From positions 3,510,358-3,574,357 of the forward strand of contig CM043959.1 of the NCBI GenBank assembly GCA_014529385.2: a stretch of DNA of 64,000 nucleotides. The letters run 5' to 3'. Each line of letters opens with the position of its first letter. Position 1 is the first letter of the stretch. The notes under the pieces were generated by a model that saw only the letters and a program-made list of their open reading frames with translations, did no database searches and had not been told where the DNA came from. The translations under genes were made by a program, and so were the position numbers. This document shows positions 21,816 through 33,886 of the stretch, piece after piece. Source of the stretch: Adiantum capillus-veneris (Eukaryota; Streptophyta; Polypodiopsida; Polypodiales; Pteridaceae).

Positions 21816-23645
21816 TTAGGAATTTCCCAAATTCATTAATATGGTGTTTTGCAATTTCATGCGGGTTTTCATGAGATTCCTTTTGTAGCGATGACTACTC
21901 CGGCGCCACTGTGAATTATCGCTATTGTCTTTACTCCTTTGTATTTCAAAGGTAAGGTGTTTTAGGGCCATAGGATGCTTTATGTAGGTGTTTTGTGTTG
22001 AGTATATATACATTACAATCTCTCCAACTCCGGCCCCACTGTGAAGTATCACTATTTTCTTTACTCCTTTACATCCTATAGCTGCCTTCCTAATCGTAGT
22101 ATATAAAGACAATAGCTCACCCGTGTATTCATCATTCGGGAGAGGCACCTTCCCATTGGTGAATCTCTTGAGGTAGGACATGTTGATTATGCTTGTTTTT
22201 GAGCTAGATTTAATTGTAGGTTGCCTTCTTCGTCCACCATGAGGTGTTCCACCATTGTCTCCTCTTTTTAGGCTTACCATGGCCAACTACGTTAATGTTA
22301 ACTAGGTGACATCAGCTCATTGTTTAGAAAAGTGTATAGATTTTGCTTGGTGGTCCTAGTCCATAGCCTACTAGGCCTCTCACTTGATGAGGATTGATGG
22401 CCTTGCTTGGGCTTGTGGGGCCCATTTTCCACATGCTCGGGCTAGATTTTCCAACTTCATACCTCTCACCCCGGATTTGTGAAGAAGATGTTTCTACCAT
22501 GAATTTTTCATCCATGCCTACCTTCAAGACAATGTGCTGCACAATCCGGACTTCCATGGTTACTGCTGACTCAAGTCTCTTGGAGGCTTGTATTGATAAT
22601 CCTGGCCAATAATGCACTTTATTGGTTTCCTTAACTTCAACCTTCTACTGTGAAGCCTCATGTCTCCAATTCTAGGAACTCCAAAGCAGTTATGTTTGTT
22701 CCCTTTTCCATTGGCCATATACTTGGAACTCTTATAGGGCATTGAGTGATTGTGTTACAGATTTGCCACGTGTGATCCACACTATCATTTTAGAACCACA
22801 TGAATTGTGCCTTTGAACCATTACTTTGAGCACTAACATCACACATGTCCCATGTCCAAACACCCCAAAAGGATGGTGCAACAATGCATGCACCCGTGTT
22901 CTTTATAATTTTTTTGCATTTATTGATTCTAGACCCTAACCACCCTTGACATTGAACCCTGCTTAACTTTGGTATATGACGGATTACGCAGGATCGTAGA
23001 CATGTGCTTCCATTGTTGTCCACCCCACTACCCTATGTACATGATCAAAGCAAACCTAGCTTTTTCACAAGTCCCCACTCCCGTCTAGTCGCATTCTATT
23101 TACTAGTTGAACAACCAGATCCAAGGCCGTGGATATAAATTTTGAACACATGACATTTTTTGTTATGGTTTGTGGATTGCCCTAGAAGTAGCATACCGTG
23201 GAAAAACCTATCGTTGCATATTTTATTCAGACGAATCAATTGGGAATATGCACCTACTCCAATTCGTGTAGTAGTTGCTTCTCTCATCCAATGTTTAAAC
23301 CTTACATTAATTTTACGTACATGCATGTCAACCAGAAGGAAGTGAAAAAGGTACGGAGACAAGCTAACAAAACAACACCTTTGCATATGGATCAATGGTC
23401 GCATCTCCTCCAATATAGAGATGAGCTCATTGCTTGTTAGTTGCTCCTTGTTTTCTTGAACTATCACTCCCATAACTATCTGCTATGCAAGATTCAATTG
23501 CAAATGCCTAGGTCCAATCATTGATGATTCATACACCACATGAGACACAAGTTCTCTTGTTTGTTGAATTGTTGACTCCAAAACTCCCTTTGCGACGGGG
23601 TGGTTATGGTTACCAATGTGGATGAACAACCGAGTCCAGTTGTAG
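21816..23645 (-). pseudogene. Composite element copy B: unrecognised ORF plus dead protease fragment
   Basis: Reading the minus strand: an ORF remnant (23473-23096) contains RFKHWMREATTTRIGVG. Next comes CQGWLGSRINKCKKIIKNTG / ACIVAPSFWGVW (about 22960-22855). Then comes GLSIQASKRLES and a GERYEVGKSSPSMWKMGP stretch ending VGYGLGPPSKI. The final ORF (22286-21816) has GVKKIVILHSGAGV. The last is a retroelement aspartic-protease core with His where the catalytic Asp of DSG should be. The first proteins match no family that I can name. The same order occurs on the + strand in copy A, but B lacks about 1.1 kb of it. Several stops and frameshifts. Confidence 0.6.
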
Positions 23646-24934
23646 TGCATCCCTATTTGCTTGAGGGACTTGCCTCCTCCTTGGGCACAATTTCCTCGTG
23701 AGAGATGTCCTTGTTTTTCATATTCTTTTCCTCATATGCCTTGCGATGCATATGATTAGAAAATCCCTATCCTTGCAAGCATAAAAGGGGGAATCATGAT
23801 GAGGAATGTAGCAACCGGCTACAAAAATGGGTGCTCTTTTTGGTGTCACAATTTTAAGCCATATATAATGTTTGTACTTGTCATCATTCACAATTGATAC
23901 AAAATCTTTCAATCCTTTCTTAACCATACATTCTATCCCTTGTTGCAATCTTTGCTGCTTAAGATTCTTTGACCACGTCATTGAATATACATTGTAATCC
24001 TCCAAGTTGTTAATCCTTTGTGTATCATGCCCCGAAGTTTCAACAAGAAGTTCAACATCGGCTTTGCTTGTTAGTTCATATATGTCAACCCCCACATTCC
24101 ATGGGTATCCATTGCAATTGCAAAAGCATATTTTCAATTGTAACTCGATCTCATAGATCACACATCCCTATTTGCTGAAGGGAATTGCCTCCTCCTTGGG
24201 CACATTTTCTTCATGAGAGATCTCCTTGTTTTTCTTATTCTTTTCCTCATATGCCTTGCGACGCATATTTTTTGCTTAATAATGCGACCTTCACATACAA
24301 AAAAATTTGAATCACTCAAAGAGATTCAACTATTATCAAGGATAATCTTTCATTTGGTCTCATCCGGCATGGTACATACAATTGACCATTCTCCTGAGTG
24401 AGGAGCTCCTTGCTTACCCACTCTATGTGCTCCATAGACCATAACTCCGGACATGCCAAAGTGAGTTTTGAAGAAATCTTCGATAACAATGGCAAGAGAA
24501 GGAGGTGTCTCTAACTTCTCTTCAAGAATTCCATGAATAACAATGTTCTTGTAACGTCTCTCCCGTTCCTTCCACTCCTCCACATCCACATCCTCAACGA
24601 TCTTTGTTTGAGCCATAGCTTGCATGAGTGAGGAATTAGGAACCACATTGTTACCACATAGATCAGCCCAAGACTTGTTTGTGCGTACCTTTTTCATGTT
24701 GCATACATCCCGACTCATGGTGTCAAATTTCTCCTCTTTCAATACATGGTCATGCTCTACTTTTCTCATGTGCTCCTTCAAAGCATTCAAGTCCACAAGA
24801 GAGCATTTACATTCCTTGACTTCCTCTTCAAAATGCATCAACCATGTTGTTTGCATCTCAAGTGTCCTCTTGAGATTCTGATTCTCAACCACAAGCACCC
24901 TTAGTGTGCCATTCTCCATTGCAAGTGCCCATAA
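23646..24934 (-). mobile_element. LINE fragment, copy B (ORF1 plus start of endonuclease)
   Basis: The minus strand encodes an ORF1-type protein (24919-24350): a heptad-rich coiled coil, then RYKNIVIHGILEEK and YGAHRVGKQGAP, the layout of LINE ORF1 proteins (coiled coil then RRM-like RNA-binding domain). After a stop-rich linker comes the endonuclease start (24161-23766) with NLEDYNVYSMTWSKN and AGCYIPHHDSPFYA. Instead of continuing, it returns to the linker: about 110 bp (23648-23755) repeats 24164-24272. It is truncated and dead. It is fused to composite copy B at about 23645. Confidence 0.75.
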
Positions 24935-25245
24935 GTCATTGGTTGGGTGGTTGTGTTTCTATCTCCACACTTAGGATATTTTCGATCATTTTTCACAATG
25001 GTTGTGGACCTTGTTGAAGAAAAAGAACCCTTGCGAGTGTCAAAGGACACTGTAAGTAAAATAAGAGATGAGATTCAACTTTCTTGAATGTTTTGGCTTC
25101 ACAAATGCTACTACAAAAATGCCTTCTATGCATAGAAGGATTCGTGCTCTTCTATTGAGGCTATATATCACCCAAGTTAAAGTTCAGATGAAGAAGTTAT
25201 GATCAAAAGAGTAAAGTGTTGTCTATATGTCAAAAAATGGGTGCA

Positions 25246-25249
<4 letters not shown>
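24935..25249. other. No recognisable gene
   Basis: Short intergenic stretch between the LINE fragment and a (GA)n tract. No gene seen. Confidence 0.5.
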
Positions 25250-25326
<77 letters not shown>

Positions 25327-25337
25327 GGGGGGGGGGG
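25250..25337. repeat. (GA)n followed by a run of 22 G
   Basis: AG repeats to 25316, then G at 25316-25337, then more GA-rich sequence to about 25460. Confidence 0.95.
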
Positions 25338-25530
25338 AGAGAGAGAGGGATGGAGGGATAGATAGAGAAAGAGAGAGAGAGTCCGCAAGAAATGGAGAGA
25401 GAAGAGCAAAAAAGAGGGAGGGAGAACAGAAAGATAAGGAGAGAGATAGATAAAGGGAAGAGAGAGAAAGAGAATAGGGAAAAAAAGAAGGGATAGAAAA
25501 GAAAGATGTTTAGAGATATACATGGAGGGT

Positions 25531-25534
<4 letters not shown>

Positions 25535-25609
<75 letters not shown>
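25535..25609. repeat. (GA)n microsatellite
   Basis: Uninterrupted AG run of about 75 bp. Confidence 0.97.
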
Positions 25610-25614
<5 letters not shown>

Positions 25615-25739
25615 AAGGCTATAGAGAAGGGACAGAGACATTTATGCAAATAGAGATTGTCTATAAATATAGACTTGGGTGTCAACTGAAATATATCTAG
25701 ATAGCATGTAAGCTCCAATAGATTTTCCCAACGATGGCT

Positions 25740-27763
25740 TCAGTCTCGTCATGCAAGGTGAGTTTGTTCTTGAGAATAGTTTAGGAGTGAACATTTGTTA
25801 CTTGATTGCCCTTCAAGATTTGCCATGGTCAATCCTAGAGATTATGAGGTTTGTAGTAACAACGAGATGTTTGCCATTATTTCTGCTTTGGATGGCAACA
25901 TTCGGATTTAGGTGAAAGATGGTGTGACATTAGGTGATCAATTTCAATTTGTATTGGATTCAACCTTGTCCACAAAGTTTATGTTGGTCACAAATATGGG
26001 TGTGGGTATGTCCTCAAGCTCAAATTTTTTGATTGTGGAGTTATCTAATAACTGCAAATGATGAAAAAGAAGGTTTTTGGCTGGAAACTCAACCAAGAAA
26101 CTTCAGGAAACATTTTATGTTCGCCAAGAATCAACACAAGATGTTTGGATAGAAGAAGAAAAGAAAGACAAAAAAATATCTTCGGGTTCAAACCAGCTAG
26201 AAAAAAACACAAATTACAATGGAGTACATTGTGCTAAATAGCCATAAGTACCCCAAATTGACCCGAATGATTTCTAGGTGTTTGATTAAGAAAAAGGTAG
26301 GTGGAGTTCCCTAGGTGTACAATGGAGATTGAGTTTATGAGCAGGACGTTGTGCTACATGGTGTTCCCAAAATGTTGGGGATGGAGCAGAAGTATGATGG
26401 CCATTGTTAGGTCAATCTTGTTCATTCTAGAATGAGGTATCCACCTTTAATCTAGAGAAGTAAATGTGGCGAACATCTCGTTTGCAAGAATAGCTCGTGC
26501 TCGATCAATGCAATGAGCGGACAACCAAAGGAAAATTCTTGGATAGGGACGTTGCTAACTTCAATTTCACTGGTTGGTATGTTGAGCTCTGGAAACAAAA
26601 CACTATGATGCTTCCAATGTGATTAGAGTCTAGTTCTCCTTTGAGAGTGTTCTTGTGTTGTCTATTACTTGCTCGTCGCGATGACTACAACTGGACTCAG
26701 TTGTTCATTCACATTGGTAACCATAACCACCCCGTCACAAAGGGAGTTTTGCGATGAGCAATTCAACAAACAAGAGAACATGTGTCTCATGTGGTGTCTA
26801 AATCACCAATGACTGGACCTAGGCATTTGCAATTGAATCTTGCATAGTAGATGGTTATGGGAGCGATAGTTGAAGAAAACGAGAAGCATCTGGTGTCGAA
26901 CTAGTAAATAGAATGCGACAAGACGGGAGTGGGGACTTGTGAAGAACATGTCTAGGATCATGTACGTAGGGTAGTGGGGTGGACAACAATGGCAGCACAT
27001 GTCCACGATCCTGCATAAGGCCAGCTCCACTACTGCCTACTTTTTCTTCGTTCATTTTTAGCTTTGTTTAATGATTAAACTTTGTAGGATTCAAGAAATG
27101 AAAATGTTCCAATCTACAAGATGGAGGAAGAAGACACACATGCATAGATAATGTTCTGGGAAATGATGAATTCAATGTTGTTGGATAGCGGACACCGTCC
27201 AATTGATTTTAGAGGATTTCATGGAAGATGAGGCTAGAGCAAATTGGAAACATATTTGAATTGTATTTAACGGAGGACCTGACAATGTTATGGAAGGAAA
27301 AGAACGCTCATGCTTCTTTTATTGGGAGCAAAGTTTACAGATTCACACCATGCAATATGTGCATTAAAATTTCCAAAATGAGCACAAGCGTATGTGTGAA
27401 TTGTGGCATTTCGCAAGGATCAAAGAAGAGGTACCCACCTCGTACATGAGTTTTACGAGCTTGGTGGACTTATGGCAAAGTGTCCAATTGTAACTTGTTG
27501 CAAATGGATTGTTGGCTAAGTAACCCTCGTTGCAGAAAACACTTTGTTGGGGTAAACATAGCCAAACAATTTTTTGATAGAGTCTTGTATTTTAGTGCTC
27601 AAATGCAATCCCATAATAGCAATATGTTGCAGGAAGTGGATGATCTGTCGTACATTCCGACTACAAACCTTGTTGAAATAAAGCACACGAGTTGACTTGC
27701 TGGCAATGGAAACAAAGAAATGTTGAGCTTGTAGGATGCATTCTTGTCTGACCTATCAAACGC
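25740..27763 (+). pseudogene. Composite element copy A, segment 1 (unrecognised ORF)
   Basis: Broken + strand coding sequence: VNPRDYEVCSNNEMFAIISA (about 25830-25890), VKDGVTLGDQFQFVLDSTLS, then SKCGEHLVCKNSSCSINAMS (about 26460-26520) and RDDYNWTQLFIHIGNHNHPV (about 26675-26735). HNHPV after Cys residues recalls WRKY/GCM1-fold zinc fingers (FAR1, FLYWCH, MULE proteins), but I cannot assign a family. It continues beyond the inserted LTR element: joining 27763 to 35813 keeps a frame reading DAFLSDLSNAFLQSVKMLAL. The start is not clear. Partial copy B lies on the other strand at 21.8-23.6 kb. Confidence 0.5.
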
Positions 27764-29704
27764 TGAGAGGCGGAAGTGAAAAATAATAGACTCGGTGGCC
27801 TCTACACCAAGACTATGCACAATGGCCTCATCATGGGAGGTACACGATAGGGGCACCACCTAGCAGGATATGCGGCTAGGACGCATACATATACACAATG
27901 AAACATGCCATGGAAAATAATTTCAAGATCCACGCCCAAATGTGGAATGGGGTGGTCGAAGAAAAAGGTGAGAGGAGTGGTGAGTGAGTGAGAATGGGCT
28001 TGCTACTCGTGCATGTTAGTAAGGAAGATAATGAGGTAGGGGAAACATGCGAGTATGCTCACTTCTCATACAAGAGGTGGCGAATCCGCACACCTCAAGA
28101 TGCAAGTAGCAAGATGATAGGAAGATGAGAGGGAGAGAGTGTGTGTGTGTATGGTGGCGAATCCGCACACCTTAACATAAGCAGAAAAAATGGCAAGGAA
28201 CAAGCATATACCATACTCACAATGAAATGTATCCAAAGCGACACAAGGTATGGCACCAAGATGGAGTGTGTTGATTGCTTGCAAAAGATGAATACAATAG
28301 GTAGCGTATGGCAAGAAGATGAGAGGGGAACAAGATCGTAGGAGGCATAATGGAGAGATGGGAGTTGATGGCGAGGAATATCATGAGTGTGTCCACCCTT
28401 CTTCTTCTTGAAATTGTGCCTTCAACCCTTAATTACAAGTGGTGTGGAGGTATGGTGCTTATTTTTGTGCATGGTGATGGTGATGGTGATGGTGTTGTGA
28501 TTATGGGATTATGGTTCATGCTACAAGCATGTAGCACAAGGGTGTGTATGGATAGGTGTGTGTGTGTATTGCCCTCTCCCCAAGTGAGCTCTCATGGCCT
28601 CCTTATATAGGGAAGGAGGAGAGGATTTAGCAATATTTCTAATTGAAGTGAGTGTCCCACTCTGGTGACTAGGAAAATGGGGTGCATGTGATTGTGGCTC
28701 CCATCTTGTCTCCTCATTATTTAAAATACCAGAGTCAATAGAGAGAGAAGAAGAGAGAATGTGGGTAGGATGTAGAGGATAGGAGATATTTACAATAGTC
28801 TAGCTTTGGCTAGACATAAGCTTATTAGGGAGAGAAGAGAGAGGTAAGAAATTTACAAGAGAGGTTGTCGAAGGTGGATAGTTGTTGATGAGGATGGATC
28901 CTCCAAAAATGGTGATAGAATCACTTTAGACTTGCCAAGACCTCATTAAAAGAGCCTTGTCTCTTGTAATCATGTTTGAAGACTTGTAGAACCATAGCCA
29001 TTCTAGAGGGAAGAAAACTGGGGATGGCCAGTGTGACCATTACACGAGAAAACTGGGGTCCACCACTAAAATCATAGCTCCTCGTTCATAACTCCAAAAA
29101 TTCTAAAAACATTTGAGCTAAAAGTTGAGCTCGCGAGGTACAACTTTCATGTTGAACACTTCTTCAGATTCGGGATTATTCTCTACGCAAAAAATTCAGC
29201 CAAATAATGTATTATTTGTGGCTGCAAAGGTCTTTTGGTGGTCCCCTTTGAGTGGACTTCTCTCTTGCCTTCAAGTGTAAGCTCCTTCATGTGTATGAAA
29301 ACATGACCTAGAGTGTTGAAAAGATTGGCAATCATCTAGATGGAGGTATTATTGAAATTTGAAAGTGGGGTTGAGGTTTGAAAATGAAAACTAGTGAATA
29401 AAATATTTGGTAGGGTGGAATAATATATATACATGAAAAATATATTAGAAAATATTAAATATATATAATGTAATTTAGAATATATATATTTAATGCTTAA
29501 GGTCAAAAGAGAGATCAACAAAGAAAGGTTACTTATTTATGCTACATCATGATTGATTAGCATAAGTCTTATTTATTTAATAAAGGCAAAAACGTTTGTG
29601 AAAAAGGGAAGAAAAATGAAAAGTAACTTATATAATAGAAAATATTTTTGGTAAAAGGGAAAAAAATATATGGGGGGTTCCCATGCATGGAAAAGCTTGC
29701 CTCA
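27764..29704 (-). repeat. 3' LTR of the 8.0-kb gypsy-like element
   Basis: 1941 bp, TG...CA bounded in the + reading. A minus-strand TATATAA box is at 28603-28609. It differs from the other LTR by small indels, for example near 27833. Confidence 0.9.
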
Positions 29705-29720
29705 TTAGCCCTCTCCCTAA
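29705..29720 (-). other. Polypurine tract of the gypsy-like element
   Basis: Minus strand reads TTAGGGAGAGGGCTAA directly before the 3' LTR, the expected second-strand primer position. Confidence 0.7.
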
Positions 29721-29740
29721 GGCTAGAGGTATTCATGCAT

Positions 29741-32494
29741 CTAGCTCTTCTTTTCGAGCATGTTGAAATAGAGTAGGATTTCTCCTTGGTGGGTGGTAGA
29801 TCCTTGTAGGGAATAATGGATCCCTTGGAAGCATGATGATCCCCAAAGTTCTTTTCGGTGTCCACTTGGGTCCCACACTAAGCGTAAAGCCATTGTATGC
29901 AATAATGCCTTCTTCAGAAGATCACACTTATAATGATTCTTGAGTCCACAAGCAGCACAAGAATTAACTCTTGCATAAGTGATAGAAGGTATGGAAAGAA
30001 CTTGATCAGTCCTTGAAAGTATTCCAAAGCGGCACCATGCATGGCTTCCTCGTCCAGACACATAGCCAAAAGGGATTAAGAAACCATAATCCTCATATCT
30101 TGCTTGTTGTCTTTCTTCATGCCAAATTGATAGAGACCTGTTGCCCACATGGATAGATTGCATGGTTGGTGCCTGTTGCACAAGAGAGCCCACCATGTAC
30201 AAAAGATAAACTGCAAACCACATTTTGAAAAATGACTCCATGTTACCACTGGTATGCAAAACCATTCTTCCTTGATTGGTGTGTCCTAGATTGATTCCAC
30301 TGGTTGTTGATGTCAATCCTTCCAATCTTGTTGCAACCCAACTTAAAGAGCTTCCCAAATTAATGTTACACACAATGTTCACAATTAGAAAGGAAAACCT
30401 AAAGTGCCAGTAGACCTCAATTGCATTTCTCTGCATGAGTCTTTCTCTAGAAAGGACTTGCCAAGTGGTCGTCAATATAACTTTTGGTCGTCTTCCACCA
30501 ATCTCGTGCCATAGGGGTAGTTGAAGTGTCTTCACCGCTTTCACCTGTGGTTGCAAATTTGAAGGGTCCACCTTGTTGTGGTTGAATGTGAGGCCCATTA
30601 CCTCAATGGAGCTATCACTTCCTTCACTCGTTGTTGACTCCTCCTCTGAAGTGGTTGAAGAGTCACCACTATAAAACTCATCCATAGAGGTTTCTAGATC
30701 CATGTCACATTGCTGACCTGTCTTCATGTCATAAAGTATTGGCTTCCCTTTGGCATCTCTCATTTGGATTATGCCGGTGTCCCAGTCCTGCTTAGCTCTC
30801 ATAGCCATAAGCCAAGGCCTCCCTAGAATGATAGGATAGCCCTCCCCTTTCTGTGGCATGACAAAGATGTCCACATCTACCTCGGTGTTGAATGCCTTTA
30901 TCCTAAATGCATTTATAACACCAACACATTGAAATTTTACTTTATTTGCCATTTTGGCTCGGCATGGTGCCGGCCGACTCACCTCTAAACCCAAACGGTG
31001 CATCATTTTTTTACTCATGACGCATATTTGTGCGCCATCATCGATGTAGATATTGGAGATGTGTTGCCCTTTGATGTGAGCATCCATCACTGGTAGTATG
31101 TCATCTAGATTCCTCCCAGAGATAGCCCCAACTATCTTTGGCTCTGGTCGTCTAGTGCTAACCATCTTTGTCCATTGTCTCCTCACCCTAGGTGCTAGGT
31201 GGAGTAACTGGGGCCAGGTGATTTTTGGGCCCTGCAAAGAAACATCTTGAACTAAATCATATGGTTTAGAACATTCACCCAAAGAGAAATCTACAATGTC
31301 AATTTTACGTCGTGACTTGGACGGCTTTTTGCTAGATTCCCCTTTAGTCTTCATCTTTTCTTCCTTTTGGGAAGATTCACCATGCTTAGCACGCTTTACC
31401 CCCATGGCATCTACTCCTTTAACCTTGGCCTTACCTTTTGTCACTCCCTTGATATCCTCCTCCACTTTCTCCTTTCCCTTACCTTCAAGACTGATGACGC
31501 TTATTGTTTGATTGCCAACTGGTGGTGGGGGTAAGGGTGGAATGAGAGGTTGTGGTGGTGGTGGTGGTTGTTGTTGAATGGGTGGTTGTAGGATTTGCAC
31601 GGGTGGTGCTTGTTGTGGTGCCCTCGGTGGTGGTGGTCTTGCTCTTGGTGGTGAAACCTGATTTTGCCTAGCTCCTCTGTTGAAATTCTGCCTCCTTGGG
31701 TGTGGACAATAGTACATGCCATGACCATCCTCCCCACAATTGTAGCAGTGGTATTCTTGGTTTTGCCTTCGTTGTCCTCTTCCTTGCTCTTGGTTGCGAT
31801 TGTGTGCATGCCCTTGTTGTATCAAATGGACTGAGAGATTCTCAAGTTGATTGGTGATTCGGTTGAGCAGGTCTTGCTGATCTTCAATTGGTTCTTGTGG
31901 TTGAATCCTCTGGGCGGCTGTTGTAGGTGGTGCTAGAGGTGGTCGGGTCCTAACTACTTCCTTTTCATCGATATTCCTGGCTTGTAGGTGCAACTTCTTA
32001 TCTTTAAGGCGGGCCACTTCAACTGCTAGCTCATACGTAGCAGGAAACCTTCCCTTCACCTTCTCTTTAAGAGTTGGCCATAACCCAGCCACAAACCGAT
32101 CCTTCTTTAGGAAATTAGGTGCCCCCTCATCCTCTCTTAGCGATGCAACCCATTGCCCCCATAAATCTACAAACTTTGACTCATATGATGCGTACTCTAG
32201 CATACTGCCGTGCTTCAACTCTGTCAACAATTGCCATAGCTTCTATGATGTTGTGCCCTCTCCAAAACGCTTGACATAGGCTACTCTTAATAAGTCCCAC
32301 CGTTCCTTGGTTGCTTGTGCCAAGGAATTGTACCATGATCTTGCCTCCACCTTCATTAGAAGTGGGAAGATGCGCAAGCGTGAAGCATCATCATCTCTCA
32401 CAGAGATGACACATGCTATTTCCAAGTTGTCTAGAAAGTCTACAACATCCTCACCCACCTTACCAGTAAAGGTTGGAAGTACTACACTTGCCAT
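29741..32494 (-). pseudogene. gag-protease polyprotein of the gypsy-like element, one stop
   Basis: From the ATG at 32494: a capsid-like region (VVDFLDNLEIACV, ARSWYNSLAQATKERW), an in-frame TAG at 32243-32245, then the same frame onward with FVAGLWPTLKEKVKGRFP. A CCHC zinc knuckle CYNCGEDGHGMYYC follows (about 31725), then a Pro-rich hinge and a Lys-rich stretch. The aspartic protease has IYIDDGAQICVMS (DDG in place of the usual D-T/S-G) and IILGRPWLMAM. After an acidic Ser-rich stretch the last about 230 codons show no pol domains. They contain a hydrophobic MWFAVYLLYMVG segment and several Cys. One nonsense change separates the capsid from the rest. Confidence 0.8.
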
Positions 32495-32810
32495 TGTGAG
32501 AGTGAGAAAATTAACTCGACTTAGAAATCCCTTTTCTTTTTTTAATAGAGATTCAAAACATGGGTGCTTGGTAGATGGAAAACATACTATACAAGGATGA
32601 AAATAACTACATCAAAAGACACTTCATGATTAATCATAGGGAGGATAAAGGGTAAAGAAGAGGTGTTTATCTCTTGCAGTCGTTCTCTACCAAACATGGT
32701 TGTAATGATCTGCTGATAAAACATCTTGCGGTCCAAGATTACTTTGATTGATTGAATTCGTTGTGGTGCATAAATTTGGTTCCTTGCAAAAGGTTGATGC
32801 GCTAGGTCCA

Positions 32811-33275
32811 TCACATGATAATTTGGAAAGGCTCTCTCCTTCGTGGTGGAAGGTTATAGTCGGAGGTGTAGAGCTCTTGGTAGTCGAGGTCAAATTTATA
32901 GTACCACAGGACAAGGTTGTCTTCGTCTTCTAGCTCTAGGACTGCCCCTCTAGCAAGCTCTTGGAAAAGCTTGAACTCTCTCTCTTTGAGCAACTTCACT
33001 TTCCTGCAAGATAGAGTGCCATCTAGTGTATACACAGGTGTGATGAGGTAGGTGGTGATTCTTACCACTTGTATTAATCCAAGTTGGATGGATACATAGC
33101 AAGCTGTAAAGTCGTCATCATAGCGTTGATTCACAAGCAACACTCCTTGAAGGTGGAGGGTCTTGTCTTTCCGCCAAGCAAAACCTGTGTCAAAGACCTT
33201 GTCGATGACAAGCTCTGCCACTTCACTCGGTAGACGACGTAGAATCCATGCTGTTGTTTCTAGTTCCTGGCTCAT
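32811..33275 (-). CDS. Unrecognised 154-aa ORF upstream of gag
   Basis: Complete ORF from an ATG at 33275, between the 5' LTR and gag on the same strand. It contains WILRRLPSEVAELVIDKVFD, LQGVLLVNQRYDDDFTACYV and a C-terminal acidic ELEDEDNLVLWYYKFDLD. It has no signal peptide and is not low-complexity. No family recognised. It overlaps the preceding ORF by about 50 bp in another frame. The place is that of an extra leader ORF of the retroelement, or a captured host exon. Confidence 0.45.
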   Translation of the reverse strand: MSQELETTAWILRRLPSEVAELVIDKVFDTGFAWRKDKTLHLQGVLLVNQRYDDDFTACYVSIQLGLIQVVRITTYLITPVYTLDGTLSCRKVKLLKEREFKLFQELARGAVLELEDEDNLVLWYYKFDLDYQELYTSDYNLPPRRREPFQIIM

Positions 33276-33817
33276 GAGATGAGAGTGAGGTATAAAAAGA
33301 CTTTGGAAGATTTACCCTTTTGTTTTGGAGACGGGGTGATTGTCGGCGCTTGAAAACCCTTGAATCTTTTGGTGCAAGGGAGAGGGAGGGACCACGCGTT
33401 CGTAGTAGCTTCCTCAAGCTGTGAAGGCTTGTTGTGGGCGTAGTTGGAATAGGTGGCAAAGATGGGGACGTAGATGCAAAGAATCTTGGTGCTACTTGAA
33501 AGCCTACCGATGTAAGAATGCCCGTGCGGATGTCGAGGGAGAAAATGATGGCTTTTTCTTCACTTTGGGTTGCACTCATGTCGAAGGTGTGGTTTTTGAC
33601 TACAATGTGAGGATGATGCGGCTTGTGCCTTACTTTTACACTTGCAGGGATGATGAGAAATGTAAACAATTTGAGTAGGGAAAGAGTGTCTTACCACCTC
33701 TTCTATGCTAACAATACAACACCCTGGCAAGAGTGTCTTGATGACTTGTGTCAAACCTTCTTGAAGCTCCTCCTCTTCAGTGGTCCAATTAGAGAATTCA
33801 AGAAGCCACTCATCCAT
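33223..33817 (-). pseudogene. Leader ORF region of the gypsy-like element (two overlapping frames)
   Basis: An ORF from an ATG at 33817 (MDEWLLEFSNWTTEEEELQE) starts about 70 bp inside the 5' LTR and runs to 33560. The neighbouring frame from an ATG at 33579 (MSATQSEEKAIIFSLDIRTG) runs to 33223 with a Ser/Pro/Arg-rich tail. The two look like parts of one leader protein separated by a frameshift, though two genes are possible. No family recognised. Confidence 0.4.
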
Positions 33818-33859
33818 GAAGAGAAGTAAACATGTCAGCCTTGTAAACTGAAGGTGTCA

Positions 33860-33886
33860 AGAGCCCTCCTCAGTGGGGGCACCAAA
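33860..33886 (-). other. Primer-binding-site region of the gypsy-like element
   Basis: Immediately inside the 5' LTR the minus strand reads TTTGGTGCCCCCACTGAGG. The TGG start is usual for a tRNA 3' end complement, but I cannot name the tRNA with confidence. Confidence 0.5.
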
